A DNA stretch of 64,000 bases from JAIBJN01 sp963847985. Its GTDB lineage: Bacteria; Actinomycetota; Thermoleophilia; Gaiellales; Gaiellaceae. This document shows positions 15,875-24,661 of this stretch, in pieces (the first letter of the stretch is position 1; each line of letters opens with the position of its first letter). The DNA is taken from assembly GCA_963847985.1 (NCBI GenBank), contig CAWKBS010000002.1, forward strand, positions 124,001-188,000, read 5' to 3'. Under the pieces are notes generated by a model. That model did no database searches, was not told where the DNA came from, and saw only the letters and a program-made list of their open reading frames with translations. The position numbers and the translations under genes are program-made.

Positions 15875-15886
15875 AAGCAAAGCTTA
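15874..15886 (-). promoter_or_regulatory. TAAGC-AAA-GCTTA dyad and overlapping -10 at the LysR start
   Basis: A perfect 5-bp inverted repeat with a 3-base spacer. Its distal arm forms TAAGCT, which as the minus-strand hexamer at 15881-15886 lies six bases before ATG 15874. The dyad therefore covers the -10 element and the first base of the gene, a suitable place for autoregulation. Confidence 0.45.
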
Positions 15887-15943
15887 CCCATAGACGTAGC
15901 AAGCCGAGTGGTGCGAGGGACGGACCGCTGGCAGCGTTGAGGC

Positions 15944-18900
15944 GTGAGCTCACTTCGCCGGCTCGGCTATCCGCTCAAGCTCGCCGCCGCGAGGATGGCC
16001 CGGCGGGCGCCGACGGCGCTCCTGGCAGCAGCGGGGGTCGCGGCCGGCGCCGCCATGCTGGCAACCGTTCTGGCCGGCACCGTCGTCGCCCGGGACGAGA
16101 GCGTCGGCCGGGCCGTGGAGGAGATTCCCGCCGCCCAGCGCTCGGTCCGGGCCGCGTGGTTCGGCCTGCCCGCGCTCGACGAGGACCACGCGGCACTCGA
16201 GCGCACGGCCACGCAGGCGCTGGCCGGCGTGGTGCCGGGCGAGGCCACGCCGCTCGCCCTCTTCCGCGAGAGCACGATCGCCGGAACGTACTTCGGCCTC
16301 GGTGGCGTGGACGGGCTCGCCGACTGGGTGACGCTCCGCTCCGGCCGACTGCCACGGACGTGCGAGCCGGAGCGCTGCGAGGTCGTGCGGCTGCGGGGCC
16401 GCGGCGCCATCCCGAACGTCGAGGGCATGCGCCTCGTCGAGGTCGGCACGGCCGTCCTCACCTCGCCCGTGCTCTTCGGCGACTTCATCGTGCCGACCGA
16501 GAACGAGCAGAGCCGCGCCACGCTCAGCCCAAGCTACCTCGAGGCAGCCAGGTACCACCGTCCGGAGCCGGCGCCGCTCGTCCTCGCGGAAGGGATCGAT
16601 GCTCTGGCCGCCTCGCCCGTGCTCGAGACCGTCTACCGCAGCTACGCCTGGGTGGCGCCGCTGCGCCCCGGCGGCGTGCAGGCCTGGGAGATCGATCGAC
16701 TGATCGGTGACGCTGCGCGGGCGCGCTCGGCGCTGCAGACGACCTCGAGCTCCTTCGAGCTCACCGCGCCGGTCGAAGAGCTGCGCGCCGCCGCCGAGGC
16801 GAGCGACGTCGCCGGCCGGCGGCTCCTGCTGGTCGGCGGCGAGTCCGCCGCCCTCCTCTTCGCGTTTGCCGTCCTGGCCGCTGTGAGCATGCGGCGCGAC
16901 ACGGAGGCAGCCCGGCGGCGGCTCACCTGGTTCGGCGCCCGCGGCTGGCAACTCTCGCTCTACACCGGCGCCGAGGCCGCCGCCGTGGCCCTCGCCGGCA
17001 CCGCCGTCGGCTGGGCCGTCGGCACCCTCGCGGGGGCAGCGGTCGCCTCGCGCGCCGGAGCGCCCGTCGGCGACGTCCTCGCGCATTCGACGCTGTCTCG
17101 CACGGGGCTCCTGGCCGCCGCCGCGGTCGCGGTCGTGCTCGCCCTCGTCATCCTCGCCGCCCTGCGCACGAAGCCCCTGGCCCTGGGAGGCCGCTCGTTC
17201 TCGGTACTCGATGCGGCCGCCCTCGGCGCCCTGGCGATCGTCGTGCTCACGGTCCTACGCGGCGACCTCGACCAGGAGGCGCTTGCCGCCGAGTCGGGGA
17301 CCTCCGTCGCGCTCGTCCTCCTCCCCGGGCTGGTCACGTTCGTCGCGGCGTGGGCGTGCGCGAGGCTTCTGCGGCCCGCATTGTTGTTCCTGGAGCGGAT
17401 GTCCCGAGGGCGGTCGGTGTCGCTCCGGCTCGCAGCGCTCTCCCTTGCCCGTCACCCGGGCCATGCCGCCGTCGCCGCCGCATTCCTGCTCGTCAGCGTC
17501 GGCCTGGCCGTGTTCGCCGAGAGCTATCGCTCGACCCTCGCCCGCGGGCAGGAGGAGCAGGCGGCCTTCGCCGTCCCGCTCGACTTCACGCTGCGCGAGG
17601 ACCTCACCCGTCTCATCAGGGTGCGGGAGGCCGCCCCGCCCGAGCAGCTTGCGTCCCTCGGCGAGGGCGTGCAGGTCGAGCCCGTCCTCCGGCTCTCGGG
17701 CAACGCCGGCCGCGCGGGCGGACGCACGGGCATCACCGTCCTCGGCCTCGACGCCGACGCGATCCCGACCCTGCACGGGTGGCGAGACGACTTCGCAGCG
17801 CTCTCGCCGCAGGCGCTCGCCGCCCGCGTCGAGCCGGAGGGCGACGGAGCGGCGAGGGGGCCCGTGCTTCCGGCCGGTGCGAGCGCCGTCGAGCTCCCGG
17901 CGCAGGGCTCGCCCGTCGTGCTCACGGCCAGCGTGGAGACGGAGCGGGGCGACTTCGTCCAGCTCGAGCTGGGGAGCCCCGGCCCTGGGATCGAGCGCCT
18001 TCTGAGCGCATCCGTGCCGGACGAGGCGAAGGGCGGCCGGATCGTCGCGCTCACGGTCTCGCCGGCCGCGAGGGTGCAGGAACGCGGCGGCGAGGGCAAG
18101 CCGCTCGAGCTCGACCTTTCCCTCGGCCCGCTTCAGGCGCGGACGCCGGGCGGCGACGTCTCGCTCGGCGGCTACGACGACTGGCTGGCGGTCAACGGCC
18201 TCGAGGCGGAGACGGGGCCGGACGGCGGCGCCGTCCTGACGGGGACCCTGAGCGAGTCGGTGACGTCCCGCTTCCGGCCGCGCCAGCCCAGCGACGGGCA
18301 ACCCCTGACGGTGATCGCCTCCCCGGCCGTGGCCGCCTCCGCCGGCCCGACCGGCGACCTCGCGCTCCGCGTGGCAGGCGAGCAGGTCGTGGCCCGCGTC
18401 GCGGCTGTCGCCGAGCGGTTCCCGGGAGCCCGCGAGGACTTCGTCGTCGCCGACCGGGCCCTGCTCGGCACGGCGCTCAACGCCGCGCGCCCCGGCATCG
18501 CCGTGTCCAACGAGGTCTGGCTCGGGGCGACGAGCGAGCAAGGCCGCGACGCGCTCGCGGCAACGCTTTCCCGCTCGCCCTACGACGTCCTGGCCGTGGA
18601 GTCCCGCGCCGACCTCGAGCGCTCGCTCCGCGACGACCCACTGGCCAAGGGGACCCTGCTCACGCTCCTGGCCGCCGCGCTGGTCGCGCTCGGGCTCGCG
18701 CTCGTCGGTGTCCTCCTGGGCGTCGTCTCCGACGTCCGCGACGAGCGCGGCGAGCTGGACGACCTCGAGGCCCAGGGCGCACGACCGGCCCTGCTCCGCC
18801 GCGTCGTCCGCCTCCGCAGCCTGGTCGTCGTCGCCGTCGGCGTGCTCGGGGGCCTGGCAACCGCGGCCGTCCTCGGCCTCCTCGTCGTCGACCTCGTCAC

Positions 18901-19033
18901 GGTGACCGCCGACGCGCGGGCGACGGAGCTACCGCTCCGAACGGCCGTCGCCTGGCCCATCCTCGCCGCCGCGCTCGCCGCGGGCGTCCTCGCAGCGGCC
19001 ACCCTCGTCACCGCCGCCTCCCGCCGAGCATGA
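15944..19033 (+). CDS. FtsX-type ABC exporter permease with two MacB-like modules
   Basis: A 1029-residue membrane protein. Residues ~15-38 form the first helix, followed by a large external domain, then hydrophobic bundles at about 300-480, another helix near 505-525, a second external domain (~530-890) and a final helix set at ~900-1029. This is the duplicated FtsX permease plan used by MacB/LolCDE-like systems, where external domains couple ATP hydrolysis to work on lipoproteins or other envelope substrates rather than classical transport. GTG start. Its TGA overlaps the ATPase gene ATG (ATGA), so they form one system. Substrate unknown. Confidence 0.85.
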   Translation: MSSLRRLGYPLKLAAARMARRAPTALLAAAGVAAGAAMLATVLAGTVVARDESVGRAVEEIPAAQRSVRAAWFGLPALDEDHAALERTATQALAGVVPGEATPLALFRESTIAGTYFGLGGVDGLADWVTLRSGRLPRTCEPERCEVVRLRGRGAIPNVEGMRLVEVGTAVLTSPVLFGDFIVPTENEQSRATLSPSYLEAARYHRPEPAPLVLAEGIDALAASPVLETVYRSYAWVAPLRPGGVQAWEIDRLIGDAARARSALQTTSSSFELTAPVEELRAAAEASDVAGRRLLLVGGESAALLFAFAVLAAVSMRRDTEAARRRLTWFGARGWQLSLYTGAEAAAVALAGTAVGWAVGTLAGAAVASRAGAPVGDVLAHSTLSRTGLLAAAAVAVVLALVILAALRTKPLALGGRSFSVLDAAALGALAIVVLTVLRGDLDQEALAAESGTSVALVLLPGLVTFVAAWACARLLRPALLFLERMSRGRSVSLRLAALSLARHPGHAAVAAAFLLVSVGLAVFAESYRSTLARGQEEQAAFAVPLDFTLREDLTRLIRVREAAPPEQLASLGEGVQVEPVLRLSGNAGRAGGRTGITVLGLDADAIPTLHGWRDDFAALSPQALAARVEPEGDGAARGPVLPAGASAVELPAQGSPVVLTASVETERGDFVQLELGSPGPGIERLLSASVPDEAKGGRIVALTVSPAARVQERGGEGKPLELDLSLGPLQARTPGGDVSLGGYDDWLAVNGLEAETGPDGGAVLTGTLSESVTSRFRPRQPSDGQPLTVIASPAVAASAGPTGDLALRVAGEQVVARVAAVAERFPGAREDFVVADRALLGTALNAARPGIAVSNEVWLGATSEQGRDALAATLSRSPYDVLAVESRADLERSLRDDPLAKGTLLTLLAAALVALGLALVGVLLGVVSDVRDERGELDDLEAQGARPALLRRVVRLRSLVVVAVGVLGGLATAAVLGLLVVDLVTVTADARATELPLRTAVAWPILAAALAAGVLAAATLVTAASRRA

Positions 19034-20607
19034 GCCGTACCGCTGTCGAGATCAGGGACGTCTTCCGCGTCTACCCGGCGCCGGAGGGCGGCGTCGTGGC
19101 GCTGCAGGGGCTGACGCTCGAGGTGCGCGAAGGCGAGGTCTGCGTGGTGCTCGGCCCGAGCGGCTCGGGCAAGTCGACGCTCCTGCGGCTTCTCGCGGCC
19201 CTCGACCAGCCCACGGCCGGCAGCGTCCACGTCCTCGGCCGCGACCTGTCCCGCCTCGACCGGCGCGGGCGGGCCGCCTTCCGCGCCGACGTGCTCGGCT
19301 ATGCCGACCAGCACTACTGGCGAGCCCTCGCGGCGGAGCTCGAGGTGCGTGAGCTCGTCGGCCTCCAGCTCGGGCTCGCCGGCGTGCACCAGAACGAGCG
19401 GCTGGCCCGCTCCGCCGAGCTGCTGGAGCGGGTGGGCCTCCTCGATCGCGCAGGTGCCCACCCGCGCGAGCTCTCCGGCGGCGAGCAGCAGCGGGTGGCG
19501 ATCTGCGCCGCGCTCGCCCATCGCCCCCGCCTGCTCCTGGCGGACGAGCCCACTGGAGAGCTCGACGCCGCCAACGCGCGCCTGGTCTACGAGGCGATCG
19601 CCGACCTCGCACGCGATGCGGGGACGACGACCGTGCTCGTGAGCCACGACCCGGAGTCGGCGGCTGTGGCCGACCGCATCGTGCGGGTGCGGGACGGCCG
19701 GGTGAGCGAGGAGGCGGCGATCGCAGACGGCGGGGACGAGGCGATCGTCGTCGGCCGCGGCGGCTGGCTTCGCCTGTCCGAGGAGCTCCTCCGGCGCACC
19801 GGCATCCGAACGCACGCGGCGGCCCGGCTGCACGAGCAGGGGATCCTGCTCCAGCCGGCACCCGGCGCGGCGGCATCGACCCCTGCCCTCGACGACGCCA
19901 CGGTGGCCCCGGCGGGCGCGGGCGAGGTGGTCGCCGAGGTGGACGGGGTCTCGCGGACGTACGGCGAGGGCGCGGCGACGGTACCGGCCCTCGTCGAGCT
20001 CAGCGCGACGTTCGCGGGAGGCCGGCTGACCGCGGTGACTGGGCCTTCCGGCTCCGGCAAGACGACCCTCCTCCACCTGCTTGCCGGCCTGGATCAGCCC
20101 TCGCTGGGCGAGGTGCGCGTGCTCGGCGAGACCGTCTCGGCACTCGACCGCGACGCCCGGGCGCGCTTCCGCGCCGCACACGTGGGGCTCGTCAGCCAGC
20201 AGGGCGGGCTCGTCCCGTTCCTCACCGCGACGGAGAACATCGAGCTGGGCCTCGGTCTCCGCAGCGTGGAGCCCGAGGCGGCGGGGGCATGGGCAGGCGA
20301 GGCGCTCGCCTCTGTCGGCCTCGCAGGCGCGGCCGGGCGCCGGGTGTCGGACCTCTCGAGCGGCCAGGGCGAGCGTGTTGCCGTCGCGCGCGCGGTTGCG
20401 AGCCGCCCGGCGCTGCTACTCGCGGACGAGCCGACCGCTCGCCTCGACCAGGCGAACGCCCTCGCCGTTGCGCGGCTCCTCCTCGAGCTGGCGCGCGAGA
20501 CGGGCGCCGCAGTCGTCTGCGCCACGCACGACCCGCTCCTGATCGAGCACGCCGACGACCGCATCGACCTCGAAGCGCGTCGCCGCGCGGCGGCGGCAGC
20601 GCCCTAG
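19030..20607 (+). CDS. ABC exporter ATPase with two nucleotide-binding domains
   Basis: A 525-residue cytoplasmic protein made of two LolD/MacB-like ATPase domains. Domain 1 has Walker A GPSGSGKST at 42-50, Q-loop YADQ, signature LSGGEQQRVAI, Walker B LLLADEPTGELD and H-loop SHD. Domain 2 has GPSGSGKTT at 338-346, VSQQ, a deviant signature LSSGQGERVAVA, LLLADEPTARLD and THD. All catalytic residues are present in both. One polypeptide thus supplies both ATPase sites to match the duplicated permease upstream. The C-terminal stop TAG shares a CTAG with the convergent diguanylate cyclase gene. Confidence 0.92.
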   Translation: MSRTAVEIRDVFRVYPAPEGGVVALQGLTLEVREGEVCVVLGPSGSGKSTLLRLLAALDQPTAGSVHVLGRDLSRLDRRGRAAFRADVLGYADQHYWRALAAELEVRELVGLQLGLAGVHQNERLARSAELLERVGLLDRAGAHPRELSGGEQQRVAICAALAHRPRLLLADEPTGELDAANARLVYEAIADLARDAGTTTVLVSHDPESAAVADRIVRVRDGRVSEEAAIADGGDEAIVVGRGGWLRLSEELLRRTGIRTHAAARLHEQGILLQPAPGAAASTPALDDATVAPAGAGEVVAEVDGVSRTYGEGAATVPALVELSATFAGGRLTAVTGPSGSGKTTLLHLLAGLDQPSLGEVRVLGETVSALDRDARARFRAAHVGLVSQQGGLVPFLTATENIELGLGLRSVEPEAAGAWAGEALASVGLAGAAGRRVSDLSSGQGERVAVARAVASRPALLLADEPTARLDQANALAVARLLLELARETGAAVVCATHDPLLIEHADDRIDLEARRRAAAAAP

Positions 20608-21627
20608 CCGGCCGCGGCGGCTCTGGTCTCGACCGCGAGCAACGTTCTCGCGCCGCCGGCGGCCTTCGCCCGGTAGGAGGCGAGGTCGGCCGCGCGGTAG
20701 ACGTTCTCGGCCGAGGACTGGAGCGGCGTGACCCGGGCGATGCCTCCGGAGAAGCTGAACTGCCCGTGGCCGATCTCGGAGAGCGTCTCCTGCGCGCGTT
20801 CGGCGACTCTGACCGCGTCATCGGCGCTCGAGCCGGGAAGGATGACGCCGAACTCGTCGCCCCCGAGCCGGCACGCGACGTCCGTCGCGCGAATCGTCGC
20901 CCGCAGGGCGTCCGCAAGCCTCCGGAGGGCCTGGTCGCCGGCAACGTGGCCACTGACGTCGTTGATGCGCTTGAGGCCGTCGAGATCGACGATGAGGAGC
21001 GCGAGATCCTCGCGGGTGCGCAGGGCGCGGGCCACGGCGGACTCGAGCTGCTCCTCGAAGAGGCGGCGGTTGTAGAGGCCCGTGAGCTTGTCGCGGGCCG
21101 CGGTCTCCTGAAGCTCCGCGAAGAGCACGGCGTTGCGGATGGCGATGGCGACGATGTCGCACAGGGCGAGGCAGAAGTCGACGTCCGCGTCGTCCCAGAC
21201 GCGGTCGTGGACGTCCACGATCTCCATCAGCCCGATGGTCTCGCCGCGTGCGACGAGCGGCAGCATGAGCAGGGACTTCTGCCCCTGGCGTTCGAGCAGC
21301 GCCCGCTCCGCCGGATCGTCCGCCGGGTTTTCGACACGCACCTGGATGGGCTCCTGATTGTCGAGCACATGGCGCGTCGTCGGATAGTCGGCGAGGTGGT
21401 AGACCTGCCCGCCGGCCTCGGTGATCTCGTCCCTGCCCTCGCGGTACTCGACGAGCATGACGAGGTCGCCGTGGGCGGGGTTGTACGTCGAGAGCTCGGC
21501 AGACGTGGCCCCCGTGAGCTGGGTCGCGCGGGTGGCGAACTCGCGCAGGACCTCGCGCAAGTCGAGGCTCGACGAGAGCGCCCGCGAGAGATCGAGCAGT
21601 GCCTGCAACCGTGCGGCTTGGGCCATC
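20604..21627 (-). CDS. GAF-GGDEF protein, probable diguanylate cyclase
   Basis: A 340-residue cytoplasmic signalling enzyme. Residues ~10-165 form a GAF sensor domain (LQALLDLSRALSSSLDLREVL through DVDFCLALCDIVAIAIRNA); residues ~178-335 form a GGDEF domain with DKLTGLYNRRLFEEQL and intact RLGGDEFGV active site, so synthesis of cyclic di-GMP is expected. An RxxD product-inhibition site is not obvious five residues before GGDEF. ATG at 21627 was preferred to upstream TTG codons because the GAF helix starts there. A putative c-di-GMP hydrolase (HD-GYP) is encoded at 60132, far away in the window. Confidence 0.87.
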
Positions 21628-21667
21628 GCTAAGGAATCGGCTTCCAAGCCCTGCCCCTTGAGGTGTT

Positions 21668-22039
21668 TCAGACGGCGGCGGCGACCTTCTCGTTGGGCTT
21701 CAGCACCATCACCAGGAGAAGGTTCACGAGCGCGACGATGATGGCGGCCAGCAGGGTCGACCAGAAGCTCCCGGTCTCGAAGCTCGGGACGATCCAATCA
21801 GTGAGATAGAGCATGAACGTATTGATGAGGATGAGGGCGAGCCCCAGGGTCAACACGACGGCCGGAAGCGCCAGCAGGATCACCAGCGGGCGGACGAACC
21901 AGTTCACCGTCGTGAACACGAGCGCCGCGAGGAAGAGGACCCAGAAGTCGTCGCCGTAGTCGACGCCGGAGACGATCCATGCGGCGATGAACAGAGCGAC
22001 GACGTTCGAGAGCCACCCGAAGAGGAACAGCTTCCACAC
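21668..22039 (-). CDS. Small membrane protein, phage-holin-4-like superfamily
   Basis: A 123-residue protein of four hydrophobic helices beginning VWKLFLFGWLSNVVALFIAAWIV, with FWVLFLAALVFTTVNWFVRPL and LALILINTFMLYLTDW, and a short charged end. Spacing and the N-W-x-V-R-P-L sequence match the Phage_holin_4_2 (YvlD-like) family, a common chromosomal membrane protein not tied to phage. GTG at 22039 opens the first helix; CACCAT lies seven bases upstream. Function unknown. It sits between the GGDEF gene and tRNA-Lys. Confidence 0.78.
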   Translation of the reverse strand: MWKLFLFGWLSNVVALFIAAWIVSGVDYGDDFWVLFLAALVFTTVNWFVRPLVILLALPAVVLTLGLALILINTFMLYLTDWIVPSFETGSFWSTLLAAIIVALVNLLLVMVLKPNEKVAAAV

Positions 22040-22083
22040 GGCGGGAATGGTGGCAGATCGAACCGAGAACGGGAGGCGTGAGG

Positions 22084-22156
22084 TGGGCCGTGAAGGATTC
22101 GAACCTTCGACCTTGGGATTAAGAGTCCCCTGCTCTACCAACTGAGCTAACGGCCC
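22084..22156 (-). tRNA. tRNA-Lys (anticodon CTT)
   Basis: Minus-strand cloverleaf: 7-bp acceptor stem GGGCCGT/ACGGCCC, D-arm TAGCTCAGTTGGTAGAGC, anticodon arm with CTCTTAA loop (anticodon at 22121-22123), and T-arm GGTTCGAATCC. Discriminator base A is followed by CC in the genome, so the terminal A of CCA is added post-transcriptionally. Reads AAG codons, the dominant lysine codon in this GC-rich genome. Confidence 0.97.
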
Positions 22157-22203
22157 CAGGCGGTCGCAAGTGTAGCGGCGCCGGGCCGCGTTCCTGCGGT
22201 CGT

Positions 22204-22311
22204 TCAGGCGGGCCGCTCGAGGCGGCGCTGGGCGTACCAGGCCAGCGTTCGCCCGGCGCCGAGGGGGCGCGCGAGGAGGCCGAGGCTGGCGATGAAGAGC
22301 TTCGAGGTCAT
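22204..22311 (-). CDS. Possible 35-residue ORF in the tRNA/WecB gap
   Basis: ATG frame reading MTSKLFIASLGLLARPLGAG then a basic end, closed by TGA. It has a weakly hydrophobic start and a plausible composition, but no Shine-Dalgarno sequence or promoter hexamer at the expected spacing. It may be chance in GC-rich DNA. The rest of the 180-base gap holds only the WecB promoter. Confidence 0.22.
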   Translation of the reverse strand: MTSKLFIASLGLLARPLGAGRTLAWYAQRRLERPA

Positions 22312-22321
22312 GAGGTTCGGC

Positions 22322-22327
22322 TACATT
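22322..22327 (+). promoter_or_regulatory. -10 hexamer before the WecB-like gene
   Basis: TACATT, ten bases before GTG 22338, with no ribosome-binding sequence between. Fits the leaderless or near-leaderless starts seen elsewhere in the window. Confidence 0.45.
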
Positions 22328-22337
22328 CGCCGGCGGC

Positions 22338-23374
22338 GTGCGAATCCTTTCCGTTATCGGCAACCGGCCGCAGTTCGTCAAGTCGGCCCCGCTTTCGGTC
22401 GCGCTGCGCGAGCGCGGGGTCGACGAGGTCGTGCTCCACACCGGCCAGCACTACGACCCCGAGCTCTCGGCCGTCTTCTTCGAGGAGCTCGAGCTGGCGC
22501 CGCCGCGCTACCGGCTCGAGACCGGCTCGGGCACCCACGGGGAGCAGACGGGGCGCATGCTGCCGGCCATCGAGGCGGCCGTCCTGGAGGAGCGACCCGA
22601 CGCCGTCCTCGTCTTCGGCGACACGAACTCGACGCTGGCCGGCGCCCTCGCCGCGGGCAAGCTCCTCGTCCCCGTCGCGCACGTCGAGGCGGGGCTGCGC
22701 TCCTTCGACAGGTCGATGCCGGAGGAGCTGAACCGCATGCTCGTCGACCGCATGTCGAGCCTGCTCTTCTGCCCGACCGACGTGGCCGTCGGGAACCTCG
22801 TCGCCGAGGGGATCACCGAAGGCGTCCATCAGGTCGGCGACGTCATGTACGACGCGAACCTCCGCCTGGCGCCGATCGCGCGCGAGCGCTCCGAGGCCCT
22901 CGCCCGAAACGGCGTCGAGCCCGGGCGCTACCTCGTGCTCACCCTCCATCGGGAGGCCAACGTCGCCCCCGAGCCCCTCGCGCGCATCGCCGAGGCCCTC
23001 GCGCCCTGGACGAGCCGATCGTCTTCCCGGCGCACCCGCGGACGAGCTCGGCGCTGACCCAGGCCGGAATCCCGCTTCCCGCCAACGTCTCCGTGACCCC
23101 ACCGGCCGGCTACCTCGACTTCGCCGCACTCGCGTCGCAGGCCCGCGTCGTCCTCACCGACTCCGGCGGCGTCCAGAAGGAGGCCTACTGGTACGGCGTC
23201 CCGTGCGTGACCCTGCGAACGACGACGGAGTGGGTCGAGACGATCGAGGCCGGCTGGAACACGCTGGTCGGCTCCGATTCCGAGGCGATCGTGTCCGCCG
23301 TGCGCGAGGCCGCTCCCCGCGTCCGAGCGGCCGCACCTCTACGGGGACGGCCACGCCTCCGCGAAGATCGCTGA
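22338..23374 (+). CDS. wecB: UDP-N-acetylglucosamine 2-epimerase (WecB/WbpI family), frame-broken
   Basis: Non-hydrolysing epimerase interconverting UDP-GlcNAc-type and UDP-ManNAc-type sugars for envelope polysaccharide. Conserved segments are IGNRPQFVKSAPLS, HTGQHYD, FGDTNST, HVEAGLRSFD, MPEELNR, LHREANV and DSGGVQKEA. The frame breaks near 23001-23008 (one base missing, or two extra, between EALAP and LDEPIVFPAHPR) and again near 23321 (one extra base before SERPHLYGDGHASAKIADLL). The end is approximate: the restored final frame runs towards the next gene. Intact conserved motifs on both sides of each break argue for sequence error. With the next three genes it resembles the diacetamido-uronic acid sugar pathway. 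Confidence 0.85.
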
Positions 23375-23383
23375 TCTGCTTTG

Positions 23384-23389
23384 TACGAT
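23384..23389 (+). promoter_or_regulatory. -10 hexamer before the nucleotide-sugar dehydrogenase
   Basis: TACGAT seven bases before ATG 23397; no Shine-Dalgarno sequence. It lies within the end of the epimerase gene, giving a possible internal leaderless promoter in an otherwise continuous cluster. Confidence 0.45.
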
Positions 23390-23396
23390 GAGTCGC

Positions 23397-24661
23397 ATGA
23401 GTGACGTCGCCATCGTCGGCGCCGGGTACGTCGGCGTCCCGCTCGCCCAGGTCTTCGCCGAGGCCGGCGTCAGCGTGGTCCTCGTCGACGTGGACGCCGG
23501 CCGGGTCGCGGCCCTCAACCGGGGCGAGAGCTACATCGAGGACGTCCCGTCGGAGCAGCTGCGACCGCTCGTCGAGGCCGGAACGGTCACGGCAACGACC
23601 GACTACGACGCAATCGTCGCCGCGGACGCCGTCCTGGTCGCCCTGCCGACGCCGCTCTCGCCCAACCGCGAGCCCGACCTCTCCATCGTCCTCGGAGCGG
23701 TGGCCCAGATCGCCGAGCGGCTCCGGAAGGGCCACCTCGTCGTGCTGGAGTCGACCACCTACCCCGGAACGACGCGGGAGGAGGTGCTCCCCCTGCTCGC
23801 CGCCGGCGGGCTCGAGGTCGGGACCGACTTCCACCTCGCGTTCTCGCCCGAGCGCGTCGATCCCGGCCGGACCGACTGGACGACGAAGACGACGCCGAAG
23901 ATCGTCGGCGGCATCACCGAGGCCTGCACCGCCGCCGCCTGCGCGCTCTACGAGCGCGCGCTCGACACGGTGATCGCCGTCACCTCTCCGGAGACCGCCG
24001 AGCTGACGAAGCTCCTCGAGAACATCTTCCGCTCCGTCAACATCGCGCTCGTCAACGAGCTCGCCCAGCTCTGCGACCGGATGCGCGTGGACGTCTGGGA
24101 GGTCGTCGACGCCGCCGCGACCAAGCCGTTCGGCTTCATGAGCTTCAAGCCGGGCCCCGGCCTGGGCGGCCACTGCCTCCCCGTCGACCCCTTCTACCTC
24201 GCCTGGAAGGCCCGCGAGTACAACTTCTACACCGAGTTCATCGAGCTCGCGGGCAAGGTCAACGAGAACATGCCGTACTTCTGCCTGGAGAAGATCACGC
24301 GCGCGCTCAACTCCGTGGAGAAGTCGGTGAAGGGCAGCACGGTGCACCTGGTCGGCGTCGCCTACAAGGCCGACGTCGGCGACCTGCGCGAGTCGCCGGC
24401 CCTCAAGCTGGTCGAGCTGCTGCGCGGACGAAGGAGCGAACGTCTCCTACTACGATCCGCACGTGCCGGAGCTGCCGGAGCAAGGGCTTTCCTCGTCCTC
24501 GCTCGACGGGGCGCTCGAGGCCGCGGACTGCGTCGCGATCGTGACCGCCCACCCGAGGCATCGACTACGACGACCTCACCGCCCGCGCGCAGCTCGTGGT
24601 CGACTTCCGCAACGCCACCGGCGCGAACGGCAGCCGGGACGGCCGCGTATGGAAGCTCTAG
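23397..24661 (+). CDS. wbpA: UDP-N-acetylglucosamine 6-dehydrogenase (WbpA-like), frame-broken
   Basis: Oxidises C6 of a UDP-HexNAc to the uronic acid with two NAD+. Rossmann start VAIVGAGYVGVPLA, then VALPTPL, ESTTYPGTT, FHLAFSPERVDPGR, the catalytic-Cys motif GGHCLPVDPFYLAWKA and AYKADVGDLRESPA. FSPERVDPG and the overall order fit the WbpA/WecC group rather than UDP-glucose dehydrogenase. Two single-base insertions break the frame: near 24431 (before GANVSYYDPHVPELPE) and near 24556 (before IDYDDLTARAQLVVDFRNA). Removing both gives 1263 bases, 421 codons, ending at TAG 24659. Alternative start ATG 23388 is nine bases earlier. Confidence 0.87.

Noticed and set aside
18580..20181. A 533-codon open frame opposite the ABC exporter genes
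   Set aside because: Overlaps two complete, motif-rich genes on the other strand; composition is that of an antisense shadow.
21668..22039. Prophage holin
   Set aside because: The family name is historical; no phage genes surround it and it is common in ordinary chromosomes.
22084..22156. tRNA-Lys as a phage or island attachment site
   Set aside because: No integrase gene and no repeated 3' fragment of the tRNA was noticed in the window.
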